Shown here: positions 54,781-62,970 of the stretch, in pieces
How positions within the stretch are numbered: the first letter of the stretch is position 1
Layout of the letters: every line of letters begins with the position of its first letter
Assembly: GCA_029945725.1 (NCBI GenBank)
Contig: JAQSDB010000002.1
Location: 710,592 to 774,591, forward strand
DNA from: a bacterium
Lineage (GTDB): Bacteria; Pseudomonadota; Gammaproteobacteria; Pseudomonadales; Moraxellaceae
Length of the DNA: 64,000 nucleotides
Direction: 5' to 3'
Translations under genes and position numbers: made by a program
Notes under the pieces: generated by a model
What the model was told of the DNA's origin: nothing
Seen by the model: only the letters and a program-made list of their open reading frames with translations
Databases searched by the model: none

Positions 54781-55959
54781 TTGAATATTGTCCATGTTAC
54801 TGACAACAGCGCACTCGCCGACATGGCGGGTGCGCTGGCTTCCCGTGAATCCATCGCGCTCGATACCGAATTCATGCGCGTGGATACTTTTTATGCGCGG
54901 CTGGCGCTGATCCAGATTGGCGACGGCGAGACCGAGTACCTGCTTGATCCGCTCGCCATCACGGATTTCACGCCACTCAAACCGCTTTTGCTCAGTGAGT
55001 TTCCGCGCAAGCTGCTGCATGCCTGCTCGGAAGACATTGAAGTATTGAACCGGCTTGCCGGTGCCATGCCCAAAGGCATTGTCGATACGCAGATTGCCAC
55101 GGCCTTTCTCGGCCAGGGCCTGCAGGTGGGTTACCAGAAAGCGCTGCAGGAAAATCTCGGTGTCGAGATTCCCAAGGATGAATCGCGTTCGGACTGGCTG
55201 CTGCGGCCGCTCAGCCCCGGCCAGGTTTCCTATGCGGCGCTGGATGTGAAATACCTGCCGGCCTTGTATGAACATACGGAAAAGGCCCTGCAGAAACGCG
55301 GCCTGTTGCCGTGGTTCGAGGCGGATTGCCAGCTCATGCTGGACGAACTGGATTACCTTCCCGATGCCACCTTGCTCTATCGCGAGGTCAACAATGGCTG
55401 GCGCTTGCGCCGGCAGGAGCTGGCGGTATTGCAGGCCTTGCTGGTCTGGCGCGAACAGCAGGCACGTTCGCGTGACATGCCGCGCGGCTTTCTGATCAAG
55501 AATACCAGCCTGTTCGGTCTGGCCCGGCAGCAACCGGCTTCCATGCAGGCGTTGTCGGCCATTGAGGATGTCACGCCACGGATACTGCGCCGCGAAGGCG
55601 AGGCCATTCTTGCCGTTATCGCGGCCGCCCGGCACCTGCCACAAGCGCAGTGGCCGGCACGCCTGCCGGTGCCCTTGCCGAAGGAATCGCGCAACCTGTT
55701 CGATCATTTGCGCGATGCCGCCAGCGGCGTTGCCGAAAAAACCGGTGTGCCGCTTGAGGTGCTGTCGCGCAAGCGGCATATCGAGGCGCTGGTGATGGGC
55801 CGAGTGGATCATGGCGAGTCCGCCGCCTTGCCGCGTGCCTTTACGCGCTGGCGCGGCGAAGTGCTGCTGCCGGCCTTGCTGCCGGTACTGCATGCCGCCG
55901 GAAAAGAGCTGGCGGCCTGGGGCCACGAGCGCCGTCGTGCCGAGGAGTCTGCGGAATGA
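54781..55959 (+). CDS. rnd: Ribonuclease D
   Basis: RNase D trims the 3' ends of tRNA precursors. The 392-residue protein has the DEDD exonuclease domain (D28-T-E30 in ALDTEF; IVDTQIATAFLG; YAALDVKYLPALY with the catalytic Asp) and two HRDC-type domains. Translation apparently begins at TTG 54781; no ATG occurs before the conserved IVHVTD strand. The stop overlaps the ycgL start (ATGA), showing an operon. Confidence 0.94.
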   Translation: MNIVHVTDNSALADMAGALASRESIALDTEFMRVDTFYARLALIQIGDGETEYLLDPLAITDFTPLKPLLLSEFPRKLLHACSEDIEVLNRLAGAMPKGIVDTQIATAFLGQGLQVGYQKALQENLGVEIPKDESRSDWLLRPLSPGQVSYAALDVKYLPALYEHTEKALQKRGLLPWFEADCQLMLDELDYLPDATLLYREVNNGWRLRRQELAVLQALLVWREQQARSRDMPRGFLIKNTSLFGLARQQPASMQALSAIEDVTPRILRREGEAILAVIAAARHLPQAQWPARLPVPLPKESRNLFDHLRDAASGVAEKTGVPLEVLSRKRHIEALVMGRVDHGESAALPRAFTRWRGEVLLPALLPVLHAAGKELAAWGHERRRAEESAE

Positions 55960-56258
55960 GCTTGCTGATCTGTGCGGTCTATAAAAGCCGGAAACGCGAC
56001 GAGATGTATCTCTACGTCAACAAGGTCGACGGCCTGAAGAAAGTGCCGGCGGCACTGCTGGAACTCTTCGGCACGCCTGTGCATGCCATGGACATGCCTT
56101 TGAAAGAGGGGCGTGATCTGGCGCAGATCACCGGCGAGAAACTGCGCGAGGAACTCTTGAGCAAGGGTTTTTATCTGCAGATGCCGCCGCAGAAAGAGGA
56201 TTACCTGCTGGATCTTTATAATCCCGATGACAGCAAGTACCGGGACATTCGTTCATGA
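55956..56258 (+). CDS. ycgL: YcgL domain protein
   Basis: The 100-residue protein has the YcgL fold signature: CAVYKSRKRDEMYLYV, FGTPVHAMDMPL and GFYLQMPPQKEDYLLD. Its cellular role is not established, but it is consistently next to rnd and ycgN in gammaproteobacteria, suggesting an RNA-related function. Overlaps rnd by four bases and the following phosphatase-like gene by four. Confidence 0.93.
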   Translation: MSLLICAVYKSRKRDEMYLYVNKVDGLKKVPAALLELFGTPVHAMDMPLKEGRDLAQITGEKLREELLSKGFYLQMPPQKEDYLLDLYNPDDSKYRDIRS

Positions 56259-56731
56259 GCCAGGCACTTCCTGCAATCAGCATTGTTGATGAAAAGCTGT
56301 GCACCTCGGCGCAGCCGCTGGCAGACGATCTGGCCCGGCTCGGTGCAAGCGGCCTGCAGCATGTGATCAATCTGGCCCTGCCCACGTCGGATAATGCCGT
56401 GGCAAACGAGGCGGCACTGCTGGCGGCACAGAACATCAACTACGTGCAGATCCCGGTGCAGTGGGAAGCCCCGAAGCCGGAGCAGTTCACGCTGTTCTCG
56501 CAGGTGCTCTGGGCCATGCGTGAAGGCAATGTGCTGGTGCATTGCGCCTGCAATATGCGTGCTTCGGCCTTTGTATTTCTCTACCGGGTTTTGCATGAGG
56601 CGGTCTCGTTGCATGAGGCGGCCCTGGGCATGCACCTGATCTGGCGCCCGCAAGGCGTGTGGCGTGAATTCATCACGCAGCAACTGGCGGAGCAGGGCCT
56701 GGATTACCGCGAGGTGGCGGCCGATGAGTGA
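56255..56731 (+). CDS. Protein tyrosine phosphatase-like protein
   Basis: The 158-residue protein resembles small dual-specificity phosphatases/DUF442: TSAQPLADDLARLGASGLQHVINLALPT at the start and a P-loop-like VHCACNMRASAFVF. That loop has C-x4-R rather than the canonical C-x5-R, so catalysis may be altered; the family of close homologues appears to share the short form. It is inserted between ycgL and ycgN with four- and eight-base overlaps, a coupled operon. Confidence 0.8.
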   Translation: MSQALPAISIVDEKLCTSAQPLADDLARLGASGLQHVINLALPTSDNAVANEAALLAAQNINYVQIPVQWEAPKPEQFTLFSQVLWAMREGNVLVHCACNMRASAFVFLYRVLHEAVSLHEAALGMHLIWRPQGVWREFITQQLAEQGLDYREVAADE

Positions 56732-57188
56732 GTCGCCGGTCTTGCGTGACCACTTCTGGGAGCACTATCCCCTGTCGGCCCTGTCCGGTGCAGAATGGGA
56801 AGCGCTGTGCGATGGCTGCGGCCGCTGCTGCCTGCATAAACTGGAATACGAGGATTGCGGTGAAATTGATTACACCGACGTCGCCTGCAAGATGCTGGAT
56901 ACCGACACCGCCAAATGCCGTGATTATCCCGGCCGCAAAACCCATGTGCCGGATTGTGTGCAGCTGACGCCGGAGAATGTCGGCGCGATCAACTGGCTGC
57001 CACCGACCTGTGCCTATCGCCGCCTCAATGAGGGCAGGGGCCTGCCGCGCTGGCATCCCTTGCTGAGCGGTGATCCGGCCAGTGTGCAGCGCGCCAGGAT
57101 TTCCGTGATCGGGCGTGTGTTGTCTGAAACGGAAGTGAATGAAGAAGATATTGAAGAGCATGTGATCCACTGGGTAAAAATGCGCTGA
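56724..57188 (+). CDS. ycgN: YcgN family cysteine-cluster protein
   Basis: The 154-residue protein has the YcgN (UPF0260/CxxCxxCC) cluster: CDGCGRCCLHKLEYED near residues 29-44 and further cysteines in CRDYP and PDCVQLTPEN, probably binding an iron-sulfur centre or zinc. ATG 56724 overlaps the preceding gene by eight bases; GAGG precedes it. It closes the rnd operon except for a small membrane gene 45 bases on. Confidence 0.93.
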   Translation: MSESPVLRDHFWEHYPLSALSGAEWEALCDGCGRCCLHKLEYEDCGEIDYTDVACKMLDTDTAKCRDYPGRKTHVPDCVQLTPENVGAINWLPPTCAYRRLNEGRGLPRWHPLLSGDPASVQRARISVIGRVLSETEVNEEDIEEHVIHWVKMR

Positions 57189-57233
57189 CAGGGTGGTAAG
57201 CGGTCTCGTCACGTTGTTTAAAAGGAGCATGAA

Positions 57234-57569
57234 ATGTCTTATGTCATTGCCTGGTCACTGTATGTGCTGATGGCAGCGCTGCTGGTGTTCGGTTTCGAGC
57301 GTTATGTGGCCGGCCGCATCGGCAGCCGGCAGTGGCGTATTTTCCTGCGTGCGACGCTGGTGATTGTCCTGTTCACGCCGGGCTTTGTGGCCACTGACGA
57401 TATGGTTTACGTGGTGCCGGCCTGTGTCGGTGTCATGTTCAATATCCTGGCAAAATCCGGCACCGGGCTTTTAAAGGCGGCGTTGCCCCTGTTGCTGGTG
57501 TTTACCCTGGTTTTTGGCGTGCTGTTTTTCCGTGAAAGCCGGCGTGACGGTACGCACAACCGGTTCTGA
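57234..57569 (+). CDS. Small integral membrane protein of unknown function
   Basis: The 111-residue protein has three predicted membrane helices (IAWSLYVLMAALLVFGF, FLRATLVIVLFTPGFVA, ALPLLLVFTLVFGVLFF) and a short acidic loop, TDDMVYVVPA. I recognise no family. AAAAGGAG precedes the ATG, and it lies 45 bases after ycgN. Confidence 0.75.
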   Translation: MSYVIAWSLYVLMAALLVFGFERYVAGRIGSRQWRIFLRATLVIVLFTPGFVATDDMVYVVPACVGVMFNILAKSGTGLLKAALPLLLVFTLVFGVLFFRESRRDGTHNRF

Positions 57570-57683
57570 CCGGCTGTTGCGGTGTGCCGGTGCGGCAAGC
57601 CCGGGCGTTGGGAAGGGTACTGATGGCAGGCAGGCATTGCGCTACCAGTTGTTAAGTCTATTTTGATGAAGAAGAGGTTATTC

Positions 57684-58526
57684 ATGCAGTTTCAGGGCAC
57701 TAGCGCCTATGTGGCGACCGATGAACTCAAGCTGGCGGTGAATGCATCCATCGCCCTGCAAAAGCCGCTGCTCATCAAGGGCGAGCCTGGTACCGGCAAG
57801 ACCATGCTGGCGGAACAGGTGGCAGAATCCCTCGGGCTCAGGCTTATCCAGTGGCATATCAAGTCCACCACCAAGGCCCAGCAGGGGCTTTACGAATACG
57901 ATGCGGTGTCGCGTCTGCGCGATTCGCAGCTCGGCGATGATCGTGTGCATGACATTGCCAACTACATCAAGAAGGGAAAGCTCTGGGAAGCGTTTGATTC
58001 CGATGTGCCGGTGGTGCTGCTGATTGATGAAATCGACAAGGCCGACATCGAGTTTCCCAACGATCTGCTCACCGAAATCGACAAGATGGAGTTCTATGTC
58101 TACGAGACACAGAAAACCGTCAAGGCCAAGGTCCGCCCGATCGTCATCATCACCTCCAACAATGAAAAGGAATTGCCGGATGCCTTTTTGCGCCGCTGCT
58201 TCTTTCACTACATCACCTTCCCTGATGTGGAGACCATGAAGCAGATCGTGGAAGTGCATTACCCCGGCCTCAAGGGCAGCCTGGTGAAGGAAGCCATGGA
58301 CGTGTTCTTTGATGTGCGCAAGGTGCCCGGCCTGAAGAAACGCCCGTCCACCTCCGAGCTGATCGACTGGCTCAAGCTGCTGCTGTCCGATGACATTCCT
58401 GACGATGTCCTGCGCAACCGCGACACGCGCAAGGCAATTCCGCCCCTGTACGGTGCCTTGCTCAAGAATGAACAGGACGTGCATCTGCTGGAACGTCTGG
58501 CTTTCATGAACCGTCGCGAAGGCTGA
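57684..58526 (+). CDS. MoxR-family AAA+ ATPase
   Basis: The 280 residues form an AAA+ module: Walker A GEPGTGKT (~39-46), Walker B VVLLIDEID, sensor 1 PIVIITSNNEKELP and arginine finger region LRRCFFHYITFPD. MoxR ATPases act as chaperones that insert metals or assemble complexes, together with a von Willebrand factor A partner, here encoded 66 bases downstream. The ATG at 57684 has AGAGG upstream; the earlier ATG at 57666 overlaps it and lacks a site. Confidence 0.93.
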   Translation: MQFQGTSAYVATDELKLAVNASIALQKPLLIKGEPGTGKTMLAEQVAESLGLRLIQWHIKSTTKAQQGLYEYDAVSRLRDSQLGDDRVHDIANYIKKGKLWEAFDSDVPVVLLIDEIDKADIEFPNDLLTEIDKMEFYVYETQKTVKAKVRPIVIITSNNEKELPDAFLRRCFFHYITFPDVETMKQIVEVHYPGLKGSLVKEAMDVFFDVRKVPGLKKRPSTSELIDWLKLLLSDDIPDDVLRNRDTRKAIPPLYGALLKNEQDVHLLERLAFMNRREG

Positions 58527-58592
58527 TCAGTGGCGCCGGAGGTGCCGATGCGGCAGTGCTGCGCATTGGTGCGGAAGGAGGAGCGATAAAGA

Positions 58593-59771
58593 ATGCTGAT
58601 CAATTTTTTCTTCACGCTGCGCGAATTCAAGGTGCCGGTCACCATTCGCGAATTTCTGGATCTGCTCAATGGTCTTGAGCAGGGGCTTGTCTATGCCAAT
58701 ATCGACGAGTTCTACCAGTTTTCCCGCATTGCCCTGGTGAAGGACGAGCGCCATTTCGACAAGTTCGACAAGGCCTTTGCCAAATACTTTGAAGGCATCG
58801 ACTCGATTGATCCGGATCTGGTCGGCAAGGCCATTCCCGAAGACTGGCTGCGCCGCGAAATCGAAAAGCACCTGAGCCCGGAAGAACTGGCTGAGTTGCA
58901 GAAAACCGGCTCGCTGGAAAAGCTGATGGAAGAATTCCGCCAGCGTCTTGAAGAGCAGCACAAGCGCCATCAGGGCGGCAACCGCATGGTGGGCACCGGT
59001 GGCACCTCACCGTTCGGTGCGTATGGTGCCAACCCGGAAGGCGTTCGCCTCGCTGGCGAGTCGCGCAACAAGAAAGCGGTGAAAGTCTGGGAAAAGCGCG
59101 AATTCCGCAATCTCGATGACTCGGTCGAGCTCGGCATCCGCAATATCAAGGTGGCCCTGCGCCGCCTGCGCAAGTTCGCCCGCACCGGGGTGGAAGAAGA
59201 GCTGGATATCGACAACACCATTCGCGCCACAGCCCACAAGGCGGGGCTGCTGGACATCAAGATGGTGGCCGAGCGCAAGAACAAGGTGAAAGTGCTGTTG
59301 TTCTTTGATGTCGGCGGCTCCATGGATCCGCACGTCAAGGTCTGCGAAGAACTGTTCTCGGCAGCACGCAACGAATTCAAGCACATGGAATATTTCTATT
59401 TCCATAACTTCATTTACGAAGGCGTGTGGAAAGACAATTTCCGCCGCTTCAGCGAGCGCCACTCGATCTGGGACATCATCCACAAATACGGCCGCGATTA
59501 CCGCGTCATCTTTGTCGGCGATGCCACCATGAGCCCGTATGAAGTGATGGCCGTGGGCGGCTCGGTGGAGCATTTCAACGAGGAGCCAGGCGCCGTGTGG
59601 ATGCAGCGCCTGAGCGGGCATTTTGAAAAAATCATCTGGCTCAACCCCGAGCCGGAACGCGTCTGGGGCGGCACCCAGTCGGTCGTGCAGGTCCGGCAGA
59701 TGCTTGAAAACCGCATGTATCCCCTGACCATCAAGGGTATCGAAGAGGGCATGCGTTATTTAAGCCGGTGA
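58593..59771 (+). CDS. VWA domain (CoxE-like) partner of MoxR
   Basis: The 392-residue protein has a helical N-terminus (~1-130), a Lys/Arg-rich middle and a von Willebrand factor A domain whose MIDAS reads DVGGSM (VLLFFDVGGSM), with FVGDATMSPYE as the third metal loop. CoxE-like proteins pair with MoxR ATPases in cofactor insertion or cell-envelope processes; a target is not encoded nearby. GGAGG-like AGGAGGAG precedes the ATG. Confidence 0.92.
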   Translation: MLINFFFTLREFKVPVTIREFLDLLNGLEQGLVYANIDEFYQFSRIALVKDERHFDKFDKAFAKYFEGIDSIDPDLVGKAIPEDWLRREIEKHLSPEELAELQKTGSLEKLMEEFRQRLEEQHKRHQGGNRMVGTGGTSPFGAYGANPEGVRLAGESRNKKAVKVWEKREFRNLDDSVELGIRNIKVALRRLRKFARTGVEEELDIDNTIRATAHKAGLLDIKMVAERKNKVKVLLFFDVGGSMDPHVKVCEELFSAARNEFKHMEYFYFHNFIYEGVWKDNFRRFSERHSIWDIIHKYGRDYRVIFVGDATMSPYEVMAVGGSVEHFNEEPGAVWMQRLSGHFEKIIWLNPEPERVWGGTQSVVQVRQMLENRMYPLTIKGIEEGMRYLSR

Positions 59772-59825
59772 CGCCGTGAACAATGAATGCCATGACATAC
59801 CGCTTTGAGGGGCAGTGAATTACGG

Positions 59826-59894
59826 TTCATCAAAATGGTGCGGGATCACGCGGCCCCCTCAGGGCCGTCGAGCCTGCAGCGAATGCTTAGGTGG
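59826..59894 (-). other. attC-like recombination site (site E)
   Basis: On the minus strand the stop codon TAA of the membrane-protein cassette lies in ACCTAAGC, followed by ATTCGCTGCAGGC, GACGG-CCCTGAGG loop and GGGCCGCG. The central segment matches site B almost base for base, but the right-hand GTT box has decayed. It marks the left end of the 60-64 kb cassette cluster. Confidence 0.6.
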
Positions 59895-60231
59895 CGGCGT
59901 GAACCGACACCCATATGGTGTACACGATGCCGGCAACGTATAGCCCGCCAAAGACCTCCTTGTTGTGGCGAGCGAGCCAGAGCGGAAGGTAGATATCGAA
60001 GTTGTCCTGGCGCTCCGCGGTATAGCGAGCAGCCACACTGGTTAAGGGGCACCTCATCCGGTTGGCCACAAGCACGAGAACCTCAAGGAACACAAACCCG
60101 GTCAAGCCCCACGCAACAGGCAGTTCTCCACGGTGTGAAAACACGGGGATGGCCAATATGGACGCTGCGAAAACCGCCCACACCAGCGTGTGAACCGTTT
60201 TTATGGCACGCAGCTTCAATTCAGGTTTCAT
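59887..60231 (-). CDS. Small cassette-borne membrane protein
   Basis: The 114-residue protein has three hydrophobic helices (TLVWAVFAASILAIPVF, WGLTGFVFLEVLVLVAN, FGGLYVAGIVYTIWV). The loop RCPLTSVAARYTAERQDNFDIYLPLWLARHNK is well ordered and I have the impression of similar proteins in many proteobacteria, but no function is known. ATG 60231 has GGGATAACG upstream. The stop lies in attC site E; site F lies upstream, so it is a cassette. Confidence 0.75.
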   Translation of the reverse strand: MKPELKLRAIKTVHTLVWAVFAASILAIPVFSHRGELPVAWGLTGFVFLEVLVLVANRMRCPLTSVAARYTAERQDNFDIYLPLWLARHNKEVFGGLYVAGIVYTIWVSVHAAT

Positions 60232-60315
60232 CGTTATCCCGAGCCAGGACTTGAGGCGCAACCTGACGCCTGGCCGCAGCGGCTTGCATGTGCTTCTCAA
60301 GTACGGATCAAAGAG

Positions 60316-60377
60316 GGCCAGGTTTGAGCCCGGGCCACGGCCCGTCAGGGGCGCCACCTCTGCAGCGAATGGCTGGC
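60316..60377 (-). other. attC-like recombination site (site F)
   Basis: On the minus strand CCAGCCATTCGCTGCAGAGG, then GCGCCCCTGACGGGCC and a right arm GGGCTCAAAC ending CCTGGCC. The core CCCGTCAGGGGCG is shared exactly with site B at 47.5 kb. The conserved GTT is replaced by CCT, so activity is doubtful. Confidence 0.6.
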
Positions 60378-60522
60378 GGAATGCTAGCCGAAACATCAAC
60401 CGTGCGTTGCCGAACAGACACACATCTCGTCGGCTCCTGCCTTTACGCTAGTCGACGCTTCTCAATCATGAGAAGGCACGTGGTGCTGTTTCTTGCCAGA
60501 AACGCTTAGAGGATAACGGAAA

Positions 60523-60975
60523 ATGAACCAGGCAATGATGGGTGGTCATGCAACACACCTCAAAGAGATGCAGCCCTGTATTGATGTGTGCAATCACTGC
60601 CATGCAACCTGTTTGCAGACGGCCATGATTCACTGCCTCGATACCGGAGGAAAGCACGTTGGCGCAGACCATTTTCGATTGATGATGAGCTGCGCTGAAC
60701 TGTGCCAAACATCGGCCAATTTTCAGCTGACAGGATCATCGTTTCATGTGGCACTGTGCGGCATCTGTGCCGACGTTTGCGAAGCTTGTGCGAAGAGCTG
60801 CGAAGCGGTTGGTGGAATGGAAGATTGCGTCAAGGCTTGCCGCGATTGTGCAGCGAGTTGCCGCAAGATGTCCGTTAAGAACGGATCGGCTTTTCCCATT
60901 CCGCCAGGGTTGGCGCTCAAGCGCCCGGGTACTGACGGCGCTTGCAGCGAGGGGAGTGGGAGGCGAGATTTATAA
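60523..60975 (+). CDS. Four-helix-bundle copper-binding protein (DUF326)
   Basis: The 150-residue protein has the Cys ladder of DUF326/Csp-type copper storage proteins: CIDVCNHCHATCLQTA, MMSCAELCQTS, ALCGICADVCEACAKSCEAV, CVKACRDCAASCRKM. Such proteins bind many Cu(I) ions inside a four-helix bundle. No signal peptide is present, so a cytosolic store is likely. The bundle ends near residue 116 and the last ~34 residues are not family-like, probably read from non-coding cassette DNA. AGGATAACGG precedes the ATG. The gene runs opposite to its neighbours. Confidence 0.85.
   Translation: MNQAMMGGHATHLKEMQPCIDVCNHCHATCLQTAMIHCLDTGGKHVGADHFRLMMSCAELCQTSANFQLTGSSFHVALCGICADVCEACAKSCEAVGGMEDCVKACRDCAASCRKMSVKNGSAFPIPPGLALKRPGTDGACSEGSGRRDL
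60903..60958. other. Possible degenerate attC element (site K)
   Basis: CAAGCGCC and GGCGCTTG pair perfectly around CGGGTACTGAC, with the TGCAGCGAG segment that also occurs in sites E and F. The outer boxes are lost. It overlaps the 3' end of the DUF326 gene and may explain its odd C-terminal tail. Confidence 0.4.
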
Positions 60976-60995
60976 AAAAATTATCGATAATTTTT
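60976..60995. repeat. 20-bp perfect palindrome
   Basis: AAAAATTATCGATAATTTTT, immediately overlapping the DUF326 stop region. It is A+T-rich and symmetric; it may act as a weak terminator or a protein-binding site. Confidence 0.5.
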
Positions 60996-61134
60996 ATGAT
61001 TTTCCGCATGCGAGTACCGTGCTTAACTTGAGCCGTAAACTACGACCTGGCTGCTAAAGTGGCCGTCAGAATTTCCGGTGTTCATGCTGTTAATAATGAA
61101 ATTTTGATTGGAAATTAAACCGTAATTCCCCGCC

Positions 61135-61191
61135 GTATAACGTTAGTGCTCAGTCGAAGCCGATGATGGTCGGCTGGTGTGAGCTGTTATG
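61135..61191 (-). other. attC recombination site (site G)
   Basis: On the minus strand ACATAAC (61191-61185), AGCTCACACC, inner stem AGCCGA-CCATCA-TCGGCT, then CTGAGCACTAAC and GTTATAC (61141-61135). Both outer boxes have the AAC/GTT core and the 57-bp length is typical of attC. Confidence 0.75.
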
Positions 61192-61257
61192 TGGCGGTTG
61201 ATTGTGTCCTCCGTCAGTTCAACGAATATCAACCGGCTGGTCTCAGGCGTATCCCCA

Positions 61258-61938
61258 ATGATTCGAAATTTTCTGTTACTAACAATTGTAACGATTGGCT
61301 TAATTTTTGGAGAAGTGGCTATGGCGATAGAAGAGCCGGCATTCGAAAGGCTGGAGAAAGTTGACAATATCGAGATACGGCAATATCGCCCGGTCATTGT
61401 CGCTGAGACCTTCGTTGATGGCGACATGAGTTCAGCCTCGAATAACGGATTTCGACAGATAGCTGACTATATTTTTGGCAATAACCGGTCTGTACGCGGC
61501 TCCGTGAGCACGTCATCCGAAAAAATTGCCATGACGGCGCCAGTATCGGTCGAACCTGCTGAGCGTTCAGAAAAGATCGTAATGAATGCCCCTGTGAGCG
61601 TCGAACCCCAGGGTAATTCCGCTGGCGGGGTGATGCATAGCAAGCGTTGGCGTGTCCAGTTTTCGATGCCCAGCGAGTATTCGATGGCAACGTTGCCAAA
61701 ACCGCGGAATCCCGCCGTCACGCTAAGGGAGGTGCCGGGCAAGCGCTACGCAGTGCTTGTCTTTTCGGGCTTGGCTGGCGAAAAGAAGGTACAGCAAAAG
61801 ACCGACGAGCTTTTGGCCTGGCTCAAGGCCAAAAACAGGAGAGCCATTGCTGCTCCCCAACTGGCACGCTACAACCCGCCCTGGACACTGCCATTCTTGC
61901 GAAGGAACGAAATACTGGTGGAAGTTGCCATGCCGTAG
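61258..61938 (+). CDS. SOUL heme-binding family protein
   Basis: The 226-residue protein has an N-terminal hydrophobic signal (IRNFLLLTIVTIGLIFGEVAMA), then a SOUL/HBP domain: YRPVIVAETFV, FRQIADYIFGNN, two copies of the EKI-x-M-x-APVSVEP motif, FSMPSEYSMATLPKP and ARYNPPWTLPFLRRNEILVEV. Two such motifs occur in many bacterial members. The family binds heme or small ligands; export is likely. The start is uncertain: ATG 61258 gives a proper signal peptide, an ATG at 61189 would extend into attC site G. It runs rightward, against most cassettes here. Confidence 0.85.
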   Translation: MIRNFLLLTIVTIGLIFGEVAMAIEEPAFERLEKVDNIEIRQYRPVIVAETFVDGDMSSASNNGFRQIADYIFGNNRSVRGSVSTSSEKIAMTAPVSVEPAERSEKIVMNAPVSVEPQGNSAGGVMHSKRWRVQFSMPSEYSMATLPKPRNPAVTLREVPGKRYAVLVFSGLAGEKKVQQKTDELLAWLKAKNRRAIAAPQLARYNPPWTLPFLRRNEILVEVAMP

Positions 61939-62018
61939 CTTTCTCGATATTTGAAAATGTCTGCATTCAGATAGTTTAATGGCGGCAACGATCCGATGAT
62001 GGTCAGTGAATTACTGTC

Positions 62019-62079
62019 TATCAACGTGGCGCAAGATCACCGCGGCTGCAAGCCGTCGCCCCTTTAGCGAGTTGTTGGC
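62019..62079 (-). other. attC recombination site (site H)
   Basis: On the minus strand GCCAACA (62079-62073), ACTCGCTAAAGGGG, inner arms GACGGCTTGCAGCCG-type, TCTTGCGCCA and CGTTGATA (62026-62019). It starts seven bases after the stop of the DUF5329 gene. Confidence 0.7.
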
Positions 62080-62085
62080 AGCTTA

Positions 62086-62448
62086 TCATCTGCGGGCCCG
62101 ATGTTTGGCAAGTGCAGCCTCAAACCAATAGCCACTTTGTACAGGACTGTTGGATGCGCACTTAACCAGATAGGGCTTGCCACTCATGCTGCTTTCTGTT
62201 GCTGCACGCTTGACGAAATCTTCAGTTGAAGAGACAAGGCCTTTATTGAGCAGGTATTCATATTTCTTATTGAGGTGATTTGCGGCTTCTTCTGCCTTGT
62301 ACCAAGTGCCATTACGGTTAAATTCACAGCCTGAATCTTTCAAGTAGATCAAAAGATAAGCTATTTCCTGCTTTGCAATAGGAGATGGTTCCGCAGAGAA
62401 AGCTAAGCCAGATAAGAGCATGAGGAGTGTGAATATAGCTTTGATCAT
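62086..62448 (-). CDS. DUF5329-family exported protein (cassette)
   Basis: The 120-residue protein has a signal peptide (AIFTLLMLLSGLAFSAE) and the family core: YLLIYLKDSGCEFNRNGTWY, EAANHLNKKYEYLLNKGLV, FVKRAATESSMSGKPYLVKC. Two cysteines in these motifs are conserved. Function unknown, periplasmic by inference. ATG 62448 is chosen; the frame extends nine codons upstream into the neighbouring attC site. It is a complete cassette: gene plus attC H. Confidence 0.85.
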   Translation of the reverse strand: MIKAIFTLLMLLSGLAFSAEPSPIAKQEIAYLLIYLKDSGCEFNRNGTWYKAEEAANHLNKKYEYLLNKGLVSSTEDFVKRAATESSMSGKPYLVKCASNSPVQSGYWFEAALAKHRARR

Positions 62449-62458
62449 ATTTTTTGCT

Positions 62459-62517
62459 GCTAACATTGGTGCCAAGGCCGCACCGGTACGGTGTCGGCCT
62501 TGAACGATTTATTAACC
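62459..62517 (-). other. attC recombination site (site I)
   Basis: On the minus strand GGTTAAT (the stop codon of the upstream gene is within it), AAATCGTTC, inner stem AAGGCCGACACCG/CGGTGCGGCCTT, then GGCACCAAT and GTTAGC (62464-62459). The AAGGCCG stem is that of site A at 46.9 kb. Confidence 0.8.
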
Positions 62518-62946
62518 CTTTAACTGCATAAAAATAGGATCAAGGGAATCTAGGAACTTAATGGAATCTATTCGCCACTCATTGTTTGGCTTGTAGAAAT
62601 CTATTTGCCAAAAGATGAAATGATTTTCGAGCTTCTGAAGATATAAGTGCCTGATAATAGAACTGCCAAGAGGAATTGATTTTATATACTCACTTCCCAA
62701 GGACTTTCCCATGCGTTTATCAACTATCGGCCAGCTCTGGTTTATTTGATTTGCCAGGCCATCAATTTCAACAACAGGTAAGGGCCAATAAGGCTTTGCC
62801 GTATTAAGGCCTTCAGTAAACTTGGCCTGAGAAAAGTAGATCATCAACTTGTCAGAGAATTCCTTCGTTGCCTCTGGGGATTTAAAACCCTCCGCGAGAG
62901 CGCTTGTGGAAAGAAGAAGTGCCGCAAAGAATGCCAATAGTCTCAT
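62512..62946 (-). CDS. Exported cassette protein of unknown function
   Basis: The 144-residue product has a signal peptide (LLAFFAALLLSTSALAEGF). The mature part (YFSQAKFTEGLNTAKPYWPL, HFIFWQIDFYKPNNEWRIDS) resembles small NTF2-like secreted proteins in its alternating pattern, but I do not recognise a family. AAGGAG precedes ATG 62946; an ATG six codons earlier overlaps that site. Its A+T content is far above that of the flanking chromosome. The stop lies inside attC site I, so gene and site form a cassette. Confidence 0.75.
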   Translation of the reverse strand: MRLLAFFAALLLSTSALAEGFKSPEATKEFSDKLMIYFSQAKFTEGLNTAKPYWPLPVVEIDGLANQINQSWPIVDKRMGKSLGSEYIKSIPLGSSIIRHLYLQKLENHFIFWQIDFYKPNNEWRIDSIKFLDSLDPIFMQLKG

Positions 62947-62970
62947 GATTTTCTCCTTTTTCATTGTGGG

